Positions 17,261 to 25,873 of a stretch of 64,000 bases of DNA are shown in pieces. This stretch comes from JARFQW01 sp963842955. Its GTDB lineage: Bacteria > Pseudomonadota > Gammaproteobacteria > Steroidobacterales > XN24. How positions within the stretch are numbered: the first letter of the stretch is position 1; every line of letters starts with the position of its first letter. The DNA is taken from NCBI GenBank assembly GCA_963842955.1, contig CAWJIJ010000007.1, positions 1-64,000 on the forward strand, given 5' to 3'. Both the position numbers and the translations under genes were made by a program. Below the pieces are notes generated by a model. That model had not been told where the DNA came from. It saw only the letters and a list, made by a program, of their open reading frames with translations, and ran no database searches.

Positions 17261-17772
17261 CGGCGTGATGGCTCCGTAGAAGTGGGCGGGGGCGTCGCTT
17301 GTACCCGGGCCACGATGGCGTCGGGATCGATGGTGAGCAGATGTGCCCGCATCCGGTTCATGTGGTTTTCGGTGGTTTTCAATGCGTCGTCATCGAAGGG
17401 AGCCAGCTGCTCGGCGATGAATGCCGCCGCCGCCCTGCGGGCCTGGTTCAGCCGGGCGTGTCCCGCATGGGTGAGCGCGCATACAAAGGACCGGCCGTCG
17501 TACTCATGGGTCCGGGTCACGAGAAGTCCGTGGTCCTGCAGCCGATGAAGCACGCCCGTGATGTTGCCCCGGGTCACCACCAGCTGGTCGGCGATCGCTT
17601 TCGGGGTAGCGGCGTCGCCGAGCTGTATGACCGCGTTGAGCACATCGAACTGGGGGATCGTCAGATCAAACCCGTTCAGGAGCTGCGCGTAGCGCCGGGT
17701 GCACTCCTGGTACGTTCGAACGACCGCCATCCACGAGTTCATCTGCAGTCTTGATCGATCCGGGGTGGTCAC
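17257..17772 (-). CDS. MarR family transcriptional regulator
   Basis: The 171-residue protein has the MarR winged helix-turn-helix: LTIPQFDVLNAV, then PKAIADQLVVTRGNITGVLHRLQDHGLL near residues 57-84, and the wing THEYDGRSFVCALT. It starts with GTG at 17772; an internal ATG at 17742 is an alternative. It overlaps the hydrolase gene downstream by four bases. An unusually AT-rich stretch lies immediately upstream and probably contains its promoter and operator. The ligand is unknown. Confidence 0.87.
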   Translation of the reverse strand: MTTPDRSRLQMNSWMAVVRTYQECTRRYAQLLNGFDLTIPQFDVLNAVIQLGDAATPKAIADQLVVTRGNITGVLHRLQDHGLLVTRTHEYDGRSFVCALTHAGHARLNQARRAAAAFIAEQLAPFDDDALKTTENHMNRMRAHLLTIDPDAIVARVQATPPPTSTEPSRR

Positions 17773-17789
17773 GTGGGTAGCTCAGGCCA

Positions 17790-17835
17790 GAGATAATTTA
17801 AGCATAAACAATAATAGTCTAAGCTTCAACTAAAT
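17790..17835 (-). promoter_or_regulatory. AT-rich promoter/operator candidate upstream of the MarR gene
   Basis: This stretch is strikingly AT-rich against a GC-rich background. On the minus strand it contains GCTTAG and GCTTAAA half-sites about 20 bases apart, with TATTATTGTTTATG between them. Autoregulated MarR genes usually carry such a region just upstream of the start. No exact -35/-10 pair can be fixed. Confidence 0.45.
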
Positions 17836-18152
17836 GACTCGGTCTTGGGAGCTTCCTGTCGGGTTTCCATGATTGACCTTCTCGGAGTCAAGCAGCTACC
17901 GGGCCCACCGGTCTTCCATCGTCCGTTTCGGGCTCAATCCGGTCCTCAACGTTGCCCGCGCGATGCTGGTCCGGCAGAACGCCAGCGGCGGCCCCGTGCG
18001 GACGGCTCCATGCTGCTTCGGAGAGTGCCGGCCGGTCACGGCCCACCGATCAGTCCCATACCGGGTTCCGCCGGCAGCAGCACCGATTTACGGGCGTGCC
18101 GGAACACGCGCGTACCCGTTAGACTAGCCGCAGTCCGATGGTCCGAGAGCGT
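17836..18152. other. Intergenic spacer without recognisable gene
   Basis: The roughly 300 bases between the MarR control region and the truncated gene at 18153 contain only short overlapping frames with low-complexity, Arg/Pro-rich translations. I see no RNA gene or conserved motif. Confidence 0.5.
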
Positions 18153-18518
18153 ATGAGCGGTGGCCTTGTCAACGAGCTGAGGAAGCGTCAGGTATTCCGG
18201 GCGGCAGCCATGTACGTGGTCGTGGCCTGGTTAATGCTGCAGGTTGCCGACGTGGTCGTTCCGGCGCTGCGGCTCCCGGACTGGACTCTTACCCTGGTCC
18301 TTGTGCTGCTCGCGCTGGGGCTTCCCGTGGCGGTCGTCCTGGCGTGGATCTATGACCTGACACCCGAAGGCATTCATCGCGAGTCAGAGAAGCCCAAGTC
18401 CGACTCGCCGGATTCGAAGAGGCCGGAAGGGACCCGGCGTTTCGATCGGATTCTGATCGCGCTGCTTGGCCTGGCAGTAGCCGCGCCGCTGTCCGGATCC
18501 GGCCGGGCGCGACCTTGA
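18153..18518 (+). pseudogene. N-terminal remnant of a membrane-anchored TPR/adenylate-cyclase-like protein
   Basis: The reading frame gives about 121 residues: LVNELRKRQVFRAAAMYVVV, two membrane helices, then AWIYDLTPEGIHRES. This is the conserved N-terminus found on long tetratricopeptide-repeat or adenylate-cyclase-associated proteins of gammaproteobacteria (usually 500 or more residues). Here the second transmembrane anchor (FDRILIALLGLAVA) starts, and then the protein ends with an unrelated PLSGSGRARP. None of the three forward frames downstream carries TPR-like sequence. I read it as a truncated gene. It could still make a short membrane protein. Confidence 0.65.
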
Positions 18519-18675
18519 CTTTGGGCGGCCGTGAGCCATTCTCGGGAGAGGAGGCTTGGTGTCCGAGTCCGGGCACCCGGCGTTTCTTGGGATCCGCAGG
18601 ATCGCGGTTCTGCAATCACTCTGAAGGACAGAGCTCCACAAGCCTTGCGGGTCTCTTCGACAAGCGGAGACTGAC

Positions 18676-19522
18676 GTGAGCGCTTACACCCAGGATATCG
18701 GAACGCTTTCCCGGAGAAATCTCCTCACGGGGTCCGCGGCCTTGCTGGCCAGCGGGGCCATGGGAGGCAGTCTCGGTGCGTACGCCGCCGTCGCACCGGC
18801 CGGCGCGGAGGCCCCTGCTGCACCGCCTCTGCCCTGGAAGTACGTCAACCTCGATCCACTCGAGGCGGGCAGGCGGGCCTACCGGAATTACTTCGACAAG
18901 GGCGGCTGTGGATCCGCGACCTATCTCGCGCTGGTGAGCATGCTCAGGGAGAAGGTCGGCTATCCATGGACGACACTGCCCGACATGATGATGATTCACG
19001 CTGCGGCTGGCTACGGTGGTCACGGCACCCTTTGCGGTGCCCTCGGCGGTACCTGTTGTGTCATCAATCTCGTGGCCTACAGCGACAAGGACGACATCTA
19101 CCGGCAGATGATCGACCGGCTGTTCTACTGGTATGCCAACCAGAGATTCCCTACCAACAGGTTCGACGATATTTCTCCCATTCCGAACCAGGTCCAGGTC
19201 AAGGCGTGGTCACCGCTTTGCCATACCTCGGTTTCGAAATGGACCCTGGAAGCCGGCGAGGAGGTCACCTCCAAGGCCAAGAAGGAGCGCTGCGCGAAGG
19301 TTTCCGGTGAAGTCGTCTTCATCGTGACCACGTGCGCTGAACGAGTATTTCGACGGAAACTGGAAGCCCCCGGTCTGGGAGCCTTCGGAAGACATCGCCC
19401 ACTGCATCAAGTGCCATGGCCCGAGCGACATGTTTCACGAGACGGCCGGAATGAATCAGCAGCAGGGTCACATGGAATGCTTCCTGTGCCACGACGACCA
19501 CACTGTCAGGGGCCGCCGCTGA
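18676..19522 (+). CDS. Tat-exported split-Soret-like diheme cytochrome (C-GCAxxG family), frameshifted near 19331
   Basis: The protein starts with GTG behind a GGAGA ribosome site and has a Tat signal (LSRRNLLTGSAALLASGAM). Residues about 75-135 contain GGCGSATYLALVSML and GTLCGALGGTCCVINLV, as in C-GCAxxG-C-C / split-Soret cytochrome proteins. The uninterrupted frame then degenerates. From 19337 a second frame reads ALNEYFDGNWKPPVW, then two c-type heme motifs, CIKCH and CFLCH, ending at TGA 19520-19522. Removing one base near 19331-19336 fuses the two into a protein of about 281 residues whose C-terminus has the expected two hemes. It would be a periplasmic electron-transfer protein. The next gene is an exported sulfurtransferase, so a link to sulfur redox chemistry is possible but unproven. 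Confidence 0.72.
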
Positions 19523-19619
19523 GCCCCCGCTGAGCGCGAGGCTCGGGTTCTGATTGCCGCCGGTGCCCGTTTTCCCACTTTGTTGAGGGAAACCGCCCTG
19601 TTTGCACAGATCGGTTAAG

Positions 19620-19644
19620 CCGGGCTTGCCCCGGGCAAGCCCGG
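19620..19644. repeat. Perfect 11-bp inverted repeat with 3-base loop
   Basis: CCGGGCTTGCC and GGCAAGCCCGG flank a CCG loop. No T-tract follows, so it is not a canonical intrinsic terminator. It lies between the cytochrome and sulfurtransferase genes and may act as a transcript-end hairpin. Confidence 0.6.
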
Positions 19645-19764
19645 ACGCCTCTGGGCCTTTCCGGCTCGAGAGGAGGAGCCACTGCCTCACCGGCGCGAGG
19701 GCAACAGCGTAGACTGTGGGCTCCTGTTCCCACGTACGTTTTTGCTTCTGACAGAGAGGCTCTC

Positions 19765-20742
19765 ATGTCAATTCAGGATTTCCTCAAGACGCGCCTGGTT
19801 GTGGTTGCCACGCTGGCGCTCGTGTCGGCCCATGTGAAGGCCGTCGAGCCGCCGGAAGCGGGCCCATCGGTTGATACACGGATGGATACGCTCGTCACGG
19901 CCGAGTGGCTGCACGAGCACCTCGACGACCCCGACCTCGTTGTGCTGGACTCCACTGTCGTCGTCGAGCAGGACGAGAACGGATTGCGCGAGGTAAACGG
20001 CCGGGCCAGCTATGAGAGCGGCCACATCCCAGGGGCGGGCTTTGCCGACCTGATGGGGAATCTTTCCGACCCCGATGCTCCGCTGCCGTTCACCGCCCCG
20101 ACACCCCAGGCGTTCGCCAAGTCCATGGGCGAACTGGGTGTCGGCGACAATACCCGGGTCGTGCTCTACGCCGGACAGAACCAGGCGTGGGCCGCCCGCG
20201 TGTGGTGGATGCTTCGCTGGATCGGATTCGACAATGCGGCCCTGCTCGATGGCGGGCTGCAGGCTTGGACTGCCGCCGGCTATCCCCTGTCCACCGAGCC
20301 GGAGGTCCGAACAGCGCGAACGCTGACGCCGGCCGTTCGACCCGGCCTGATCGCCGGCTATGACGAAGTGCGTGCCGCTGTCGATAACGAAGAGGTCAGC
20401 CTCGTCGATGCCATGCCCGATCCCCACTATCGGGGCGAAATGGCGATGTACGACCGCCCGGGCCACATCCTCGGCGCAACCAACGTGTCGGTGACCTCGC
20501 TGGTCGACGAGACCGGCAGATACCGCTCCCTGGAGGAACTCGCTGAACTCGTACCCGGAAAACGGGATGCCCGCAGCATTACCTATTGCGGCGGCGGTAT
20601 CGCGGCCTCGACGGTGGCCTTCACCATGGTGAGGCTCGGCTTCACCGACGTGGCGATCTACGATGGCTCACTCGCCGAGTGGGCGGCCGATCCGTCCAAC
20701 CCGATGGAGGTGTCCCCCGATCCGGACTGGGACGACGACTGA
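19765..20742 (+). CDS. Exported two-domain sulfurtransferase (rhodanese / 3-mercaptopyruvate type)
   Basis: The 325-residue protein has a signal peptide (TRLVVVATLALVSAHVKA) and two rhodanese domains. The first (about 42-175) is inactive-looking, with ESGHIPGAGFADL and LDGGLQAWTAAGYPL. The second (about 190-310) bears the catalytic cysteine in ITYCGGGIAAS (Cys275). Such periplasmic enzymes transfer sulfur from thiosulfate or mercaptopyruvate to acceptors. The active loop CGGGIAAS resembles thiosulfate sulfurtransferases more than the CGSGVTA loop of mercaptopyruvate enzymes. It stands downstream of the cytochrome gene, after a strong hairpin, and may be transcribed separately. Confidence 0.87.
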   Translation: MSIQDFLKTRLVVVATLALVSAHVKAVEPPEAGPSVDTRMDTLVTAEWLHEHLDDPDLVVLDSTVVVEQDENGLREVNGRASYESGHIPGAGFADLMGNLSDPDAPLPFTAPTPQAFAKSMGELGVGDNTRVVLYAGQNQAWAARVWWMLRWIGFDNAALLDGGLQAWTAAGYPLSTEPEVRTARTLTPAVRPGLIAGYDEVRAAVDNEEVSLVDAMPDPHYRGEMAMYDRPGHILGATNVSVTSLVDETGRYRSLEELAELVPGKRDARSITYCGGGIAASTVAFTMVRLGFTDVAIYDGSLAEWAADPSNPMEVSPDPDWDDD

Positions 20743-20777
20743 GCCTACGACTGAGCCCATCGCAGTCCTGGTTCCAA

Positions 20778-21158
20778 CTAGCCGAACGAACCGGTGATGC
20801 AGAACGCGTTGAGCTTGTTGCCGTCCGGATCGCGGAAGTAGCCGGCATAGAAAGCTTCCGACCTCGCCCCCGGCGGGCCTTCGTCGGTGCCGCCCAGCTC
20901 GATGGCCTTCGCATAGATGGCATCGACCTTCGCCGGCGTATCCGCGCGCAGCGCGACCATAACCCCATTGCCCACGGTTGCATCCTTGCCGTCGTGGGGC
21001 CGCGTAACGGACAGGCCCGGCTCGTTCATGCTCGTGCCCCAGGCGACGAATCCTTCGGTGTCCATAATCCGGCCGGCGCCGACTTCGGCCATGAGGCCGT
21101 CGTAAAAGGCCACGGCGCGCTTGATGTCGTTGGTTCCCAGGGTGACGTATCCGATCAT
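20778..21158 (-). CDS. VOC (glyoxalase/bleomycin-resistance fold) protein
   Basis: The 126-residue protein shows the vicinal-oxygen-chelate pattern: GYVTLGTNDIKRAVAFYDGL at the N-terminus and AFYAGYFRDPDGNKLNAFC at the C-terminus, with the characteristic DPDGN turn. Family members include lyases, dioxygenases and resistance proteins, and this one cannot be refined further. It runs towards the sulfurtransferase gene and is 33 bases from the end of the adjacent interrupted hydrolase. Confidence 0.85.
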   Translation of the reverse strand: MIGYVTLGTNDIKRAVAFYDGLMAEVGAGRIMDTEGFVAWGTSMNEPGLSVTRPHDGKDATVGNGVMVALRADTPAKVDAIYAKAIELGGTDEGPPGARSEAFYAGYFRDPDGNKLNAFCITGSFG

Positions 21159-21191
21159 CGCGATCCCTCCGTCTGATGTGTAGTAGTCAGC

Positions 21192-23660
21192 TTAGTCGCT
21201 TGGGGCGTCGATCCCGCCCATCGCGTTCAATCGTGCACGAGCCGCCTCGAAGCGGGCCTGCATGCCGGGAGTCTCGACCTCGCCATAGGCCCCGCGGGCG
21301 CGGGACTCGGCGGCATCCAGAGCACGCAACAGGTCACTGGCCGCGGCCGCCTGTGCTGCCGGGTCGACACTGCCGACCTCCCGATCCAGATCGGCGAGCT
21401 ATGGGCGAAGGGCCGCGCTGCCATGGTGGGCCAGGCATCTGCCGGCCGTTCCGAGGCATAGGCACGCGCGGCAATCCAGCCGCCCGCGGGCAAGTCCACC
21501 TGGCCTGAATAGTTTCGCGTCCGTCCGGCGGCCACACCCTTGTCCGTGTGCACAACGGCCCCGTTCACGACAATCTCGAGCCGATCCACGGCCGCCGTGC
21601 TGGCCAGCATGACCTGCCAGGTCTGCGCCCCGGCAGTCGTGACAGTCCCCAGGACGGCTACCGTCCCCGAGCTCGAATATCAGCGCCGGCCCGGTGGTAA
21701 GAAAGCTCCGGCCCTTGACGGCTTCGGCAAGGACGTTTTCGAACTCCCGACTCCCTTGGGGCGCCCGAACATAGGCGCGGGCGGTGCCCATGGCCGGCGT
21801 GCGGTGGAAGTCCACCCAGCCGTCTGTCCCCGACATCGCGGCAACGGGCTGGCCGATGTTCAGGAACCGGTACCACAGGGCGGATGTGCCCAGCGGGCTG
21901 GTCCAGGCGCAAACGAGTTCCAGCCCGATTCGCTCGGCCAGGACCCCGTCGGACACCAGTTCGAGCGGTATCGGGTTGGCCGCCAGGTCGTCGAAGGGGT
22001 CGGCATCGCCGCCCACCGGATGCACGTAGGTTGCGAACGCGCCGTTGGCGTCCGCAAAGGCCAGCACCTCGCCGTTGGTCTGGTCGGTGTCCCCAAGGCG
22101 CGGGTTGACCGGGCCGAAGAACCAGGGGGTATAGGCGGTCTCGTTGCCGACCAGTCCGACATGGCCGTGGAAGTGGGATCGGACTTCCTGCCCCTGGTAG
22201 ACCGTGCGCCCGCTGCGGCTCGAAGACTTACCGATCAGCGCCTCGTCCAGGCGGCGCTCCCAGCGGTTCCAGGACATCGGACTGATCTGGTCCAGGTCTT
22301 CGCCGTCGAGCAGCCGTAGCGCGTCGGCGTGGGTGGCGCGATGCTGGCCGTCACCGTTGAGATGCACATGGTAATCCACCGAGACATAGCCGGCCGCCTC
22401 GGCGTCCCAGATCGTCTCGAGGGTGAGACTGGCCGTCGCGGGACCATCAGGGCGCACCTGCGCCTCATCTCGTCCCATTGTCGTCATCGGTCCGTGGGCT
22501 GCCAGGACTGAATAACGGCCCGCCGGCACCGTCAGCTCGGTGCGGCCGTTGCTGTAGATGTAGTGCCGGCCCGTTTGCGGGTCGAAATAGGTAGGGCCGT
22601 CCTGCGAGGCGACCGGGTGGCCGTTCGCGTCCACGATTGACAGGCGCGCGGCCAACGGCTGGCCCTCGCCGTCGCGTGTTTCGACCACGAGCATTCCCAC
22701 GTCCATCCCATAGTCCCAGCGCTTGATCTCTACTTGGCGGGGCGAACCGCCGAAGGCCGGGATGGTCTTCAGGTGAAACTGCTGTGTCTCGTCGGGCTCG
22801 ACATAGAAAATCGACTGGCCATCGGCGCTCCAGCTCGGCGTCAGCGCATAGCCTGACCCTCGGGTCAGCCGCGAAGCGATCCCCGGCTGGTCGATATCCA
22901 TGGTGTAGAGGTGATAGTCGTCGTCGATGGGCGAGCTGAACACGAGCACCCGTTCAGCCGGATGCACATCCGCGGTCAGGTGATAGGTCAGGGTGTTTTC
23001 CCGAACGGGGATGTCCTGCCCGCCAACAAAGTCGCGAAGGCGCAGGGTGCGGCGAGGGCCGTCTCCATGGAGATAGATGATGCCCGACCCGTCCGGCAGG
23101 CGGCGGACATGGCGTTCGACCTGCGGAAGATCGGTCAGCTGGTCCTCCACGCCTGACGCCAGGTGCCGCCGCCACAGGCTCAGCACGTCTCCCTGCCCTG
23201 ACGTGTAATAGAGATAGGCGCCGTCGGCGGAGAACTCGGGGTCGAGTTCAATCGTGGGCGTGTTGATGAGGGTCTCGTCGCCGGTCGCAAGCGTCAGAAC
23301 GACGATTCCCGTGTCCTCGCCAGTGTCACGCACGAACGCAATGCGCGATCCGTCCGCGGACCACCGGGGGCGGCTATCGACATCGGCGCCCGACGTGATT
23401 CTCCGTGCCGTGCCGGTCTGCAAGTCGAGGAGCCAGATCCATCCCCGGGCCGCAAGGGCAACGTGGCGGCCGTCCGGCGCCGGCGCCGGATCCGTCGGGC
23501 CGTAAGCCAGGTAAGGCAGTTCGTGCTGCTCGAGATAGACGTGGTGCCTGAAGTCGGAGAGCTTCGCATACCGATTGGTCCATTGTGCGGATGCATTGCC
23601 GGCAGCCAGCAGGCCGAGGGCTGCGAGCATGCACAGCACGAGGGTGGGGTGTCGAGTCAT
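21192..23660 (-). CDS. CehA/McbA-type metallohydrolase with TolB-like propeller, twice frameshifted near its 3' end
   Basis: The protein begins with a signal peptide (ALGLLAAGNASA). A WD40/TolB-like beta-propeller follows (about 50-310), with repeats such as PRWSADGSRIAFV and PSWSADGQSIFYV. Residues about 430-680 form a PHP-like metal site: DYHVHLNGDGQHR, HFHGHVGLVG, YVHPVGGDADPF and SGTDGWVDFHR. This matches CehA/McbA family hydrolases of unknown substrate. The frame changes near 21641-21650, after LGDGSRPGD, into a frame reading VTTAGAQTWQVMLAS...PFAHSSPIWIG. Near 21380 it changes again into EVGSVDPAAQAAAASDLLRA and a stop at 21192-21194. The second break is explained by one missing G. The reconstructed length is about 822 residues. 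The interruptions may be sequencing errors. Confidence 0.75.
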
Positions 23661-23703
23661 GAACGGGTCTCTCCGGTGGGCGGACGTGGGCCATTGTCGG
23701 TGA

Positions 23704-23907
23704 TCAATAGTGGGGCGGCTTCTCGGCTGCCGGGTCGCTGTCCGTCTGCGGGTCCCCGCCGGCCTGGATACGTTCGTGCAGGCGATCCAGGCGCTGCTCG
23801 AGTTTTTCCAGGTGGGCCTGCTGACGGATCAAGGCGTCGTTCAGGACATTCACGTAGTCCTCCAGGTGGGCTGCCTTGATCTCCAGTTCCATGACTCGCT
23901 CTTCCAT
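23704..23907 (-). CDS. slyX: SlyX family protein
   Basis: The 67-residue protein is an almost continuous coiled coil (MEERVMELEIKAAHLEDYVN...LEKLEQRLDRLHERI) ending with PPHY, the hallmark C-terminus of SlyX. Function in the family is unknown. The ATG at 23907 has a GGAG ribosome site; a longer frame upstream adds unrelated sequence. It lies between the hydrolase gene and the aldehyde oxidoreductase operon on the same strand, with gaps of 43 and 76 bases. Confidence 0.88.
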   Translation of the reverse strand: MEERVMELEIKAAHLEDYVNVLNDALIRQQAHLEKLEQRLDRLHERIQAGGDPQTDSDPAAEKPPHY

Positions 23908-23983
23908 CTTGCCGCTCCGTAGACTGCCGGGGTCGGACCACTCTACAGTCCGGTTCCCCCAATCAAGCCCGCCGGAGGGCATT

Positions 23984-24307
23984 TCAGCCGCCGCCTCGCC
24001 GAAAATACCGCTCGAACCGCGCCATGAACTCCTGCCTCTGCGTGACCGGGAAGCCCTCGAACGTGAAGCGAACTTCGACGTAGGGAAGGCGCAGCGACGC
24101 GATGGACCGAACCTGCTGTGGGCCGAGTTCGAGGATCACCTTTCGGTCTCCGTAATCGATAAGAACCCGGTTCTCATCCACCGAGAACGCGTGGTGGGCG
24201 ATGGCCGGCGGAAGGCTTCGATAGAACTCGCTGTGGGTGAGGCCCAGTTCGCGGGTGAAGCTGTTTTCCCACGCCTCTCCCTGCCCCGGACACGGCCCCC
24301 TGGTCAC
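23984..24307 (-). CDS. Unrecognised protein at the end of the tungsten oxidoreductase operon
   Basis: The protein is about 107 residues if it starts at GTG 24307, 10 bases after the MoaD-like stop. A longer frame exists upstream but overlaps MoaD entirely. It contains LTHSEFYRSLPPAIAHHAFS, then VLIDYGDRKVILELGPQQVR and LPYVEVRFTFEGFP, and ends in a basic FMARFERYFRRGGG. I do not recognise a named domain. Position directly behind the MoaD-like gene makes a cofactor-handling or enzyme-maturation role a reasonable guess, comparable to the extra gene at the end of aor operons. Neither start nor function is certain. Confidence 0.6.
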   Translation of the reverse strand: MTRGPCPGQGEAWENSFTRELGLTHSEFYRSLPPAIAHHAFSVDENRVLIDYGDRKVILELGPQQVRSIASLRLPYVEVRFTFEGFPVTQRQEFMARFERYFRRGGG

Positions 24308-24317
24308 CGGTACCCGC

Positions 24318-24569
24318 TCAGCCGCCGGCAATCGGCGGCCAGACGGCCACGGTATCGCCGTCCTTGAGTACAGCAGCGTCCCGCTGGGCCTTGTCCGCGA
24401 AGACACCGTTCACGAGAACCAGGTGGGTGAGGCGTCTCGGCACGTTGTAGCGGTCGATGATCGAGTGCGCAGAGGCATCCGCGGGCACCTCGATTTCTAT
24501 GGCGTTGCCTTGAGTTCCCTCGGGCAGATAGCGGCCCAGGCTCGCATAGAGCTTGAAGCGAATTCTCAT
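24318..24569 (-). CDS. MoaD/ThiS-like sulfur-carrier protein
   Basis: The 83-residue ubiquitin-like protein starts RIRFKLYASLGRYLPEG, has the central VLVNGVFADKAQRDAAVLKDGDTVAVWPP segment split across two strands, and ends in the required Gly-Gly (AGG). Such proteins carry thiocarboxylate sulfur into molybdopterin. A dedicated MoaD-like gene in an AOR-type operon probably serves the tungstopterin cofactor. Its ATG overlaps the stop of the FAD subunit gene (24566-24569), showing operon membership. Confidence 0.85.
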   Translation of the reverse strand: MRIRFKLYASLGRYLPEGTQGNAIEIEVPADASAHSIIDRYNVPRRLTHLVLVNGVFADKAQRDAAVLKDGDTVAVWPPIAGG

Positions 24570-25831
24570 CGCATCGGCGTGACGCCGCCGTGGGTTGCGC
24601 CGAGATAGGCCTCCATGATGCGGGTCGGATCCTTGATGAGGCGCTGCTTCCAGCGGCCCAGGCGAAGCCGGCTCTGGATGAGTCCCCGCAGGACGCCCAC
24701 GTGTTGTATCAGACCGAGGCTGTTGGCGCCCACCAGCCTGTCGCCCTCGAACTGCAGGCTCAGATACCGGTAGCGCTCGGCGTCGATCAGCTCGGCGGCA
24801 TCGCCGCCGTCCACCCCGCTCCATGCGCCGAAGGATGCAGAAACGAGCCCGAGGGTATCGAGCACGTTCATCGCGACGCTGCCCTGGTGCCGGATGGCAC
24901 CCGCCTCAGCCATGTTGGCGGCGGCGATGCGTCCGTGATCCGCCGCGGTCGGCTGAACGGCCAGCACCGAGTGTTCGCCGGTGCAGAAGTCCTTGCCCCG
25001 GGCCACGTCACCGGCGGCGAAGACGTCCGGATAATTGGTCTGGAGGTGCTCGTCGACCAGCACGCCGCCATCCAGCGCCACGCCGCTGTCGTCGAGAAAT
25101 TCAGTATTCGGGAGCACGCCGGTAGCCCGGATGACGAGATCGGCGGGCAGAGCTTTGCCATCGTCCAGCATCACGACGAGAGGGCTTTCCCCGCTCGGGG
25201 ACTCTATCGATCGAACCCGGGTCGAGGTGTGCACCTGCACCCCCTTGCTCTCGCACCACCGCGTGATCATTCCCCCGCAGGTCTCGTTCATCATCCGCGG
25301 GACCATGCGATTGGCCATCTCGATCAGGGTGAGTTCGACCCGGCGCAGGGCCAGCGACTCCAGGATGATGGAGCCGATAAAACCCGCGCCGATGAGTACG
25401 ACCCGGGCGCCGGGACTCGCCCGACCGAGGATCTCGCGGGCGTCCTGCAGGGTCCAGCAGGGATAGACGCCCGGCGAATCGATGCCGTCGATCGGCGGGG
25501 TGACGGGGCGGGACCCGCTGGCAACGAGCAGCCGGTCGTAGGAGATGGCGCCTCCTTGCTGCAGTTGCAGGGTCTTGTCCGCCGGCGATACGGAGCTGAC
25601 GCGGTCCTGGACGACGGTGGTCCCGATGCGCTTGAAGTAGCCCTCCTGCTTGCGGAGATAGGTGCCCTGCTCGTCGATCCGGTCGATGAGGTAATAGGGG
25701 ATGGCCATGCGCGAATAGGGCGGCTCGGGTTCGTCGCCAATCAGCGTAACGGTGGCGCCGGGGTCCCGCTGGTGAAGCGTTTCGGCCGCGATCACGCCTG
25801 CCGGTCCGGCACCGATAATCACGTGGTGCAT
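24566..25831 (-). CDS. FAD-dependent pyridine-nucleotide oxidoreductase subunit (AorC-like)
   Basis: The 421-residue flavoprotein has an N-terminal FAD motif (VIIGAGPAGVIAAETL), a central NAD(P)H motif (VVLIGAGFIGSIILESLALR, about 145-164) and the late FAD motif YPDVFAAGDVARG. It belongs to the class I pyridine nucleotide-disulfide oxidoreductase fold, nitrite-reductase-like subgroup, without a redox CxxxxC pair near the FAD motif. In Aromatoleum-type AOR the third subunit, AorC, is such an FAD protein coupling aldehyde oxidation to NAD+. Gene order (ferredoxin, W subunit, FAD subunit) supports that reading here. Confidence 0.82.
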   Translation of the reverse strand: MHHVIIGAGPAGVIAAETLHQRDPGATVTLIGDEPEPPYSRMAIPYYLIDRIDEQGTYLRKQEGYFKRIGTTVVQDRVSSVSPADKTLQLQQGGAISYDRLLVASGSRPVTPPIDGIDSPGVYPCWTLQDAREILGRASPGARVVLIGAGFIGSIILESLALRRVELTLIEMANRMVPRMMNETCGGMITRWCESKGVQVHTSTRVRSIESPSGESPLVVMLDDGKALPADLVIRATGVLPNTEFLDDSGVALDGGVLVDEHLQTNYPDVFAAGDVARGKDFCTGEHSVLAVQPTAADHGRIAAANMAEAGAIRHQGSVAMNVLDTLGLVSASFGAWSGVDGGDAAELIDAERYRYLSLQFEGDRLVGANSLGLIQHVGVLRGLIQSRLRLGRWKQRLIKDPTRIMEAYLGATHGGVTPMR

Positions 25832-25873
25832 CCTCGATCCTCCCGTGCTGATCCTCGGCGACCGTCTACTGCA

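Noticed and set aside
18676..19533. Programmed ribosomal frameshifting in the cytochrome gene
   Set aside because: No slippery heptamer or downstream pseudoknot is evident at 19331, and similar single-base breaks occur in unrelated genes nearby, which favours error or mutation.
19620..19644. Hairpin as an intrinsic terminator
   Set aside because: The stem is perfect but lacks a following T-run on either strand, so it is listed only as an inverted repeat.
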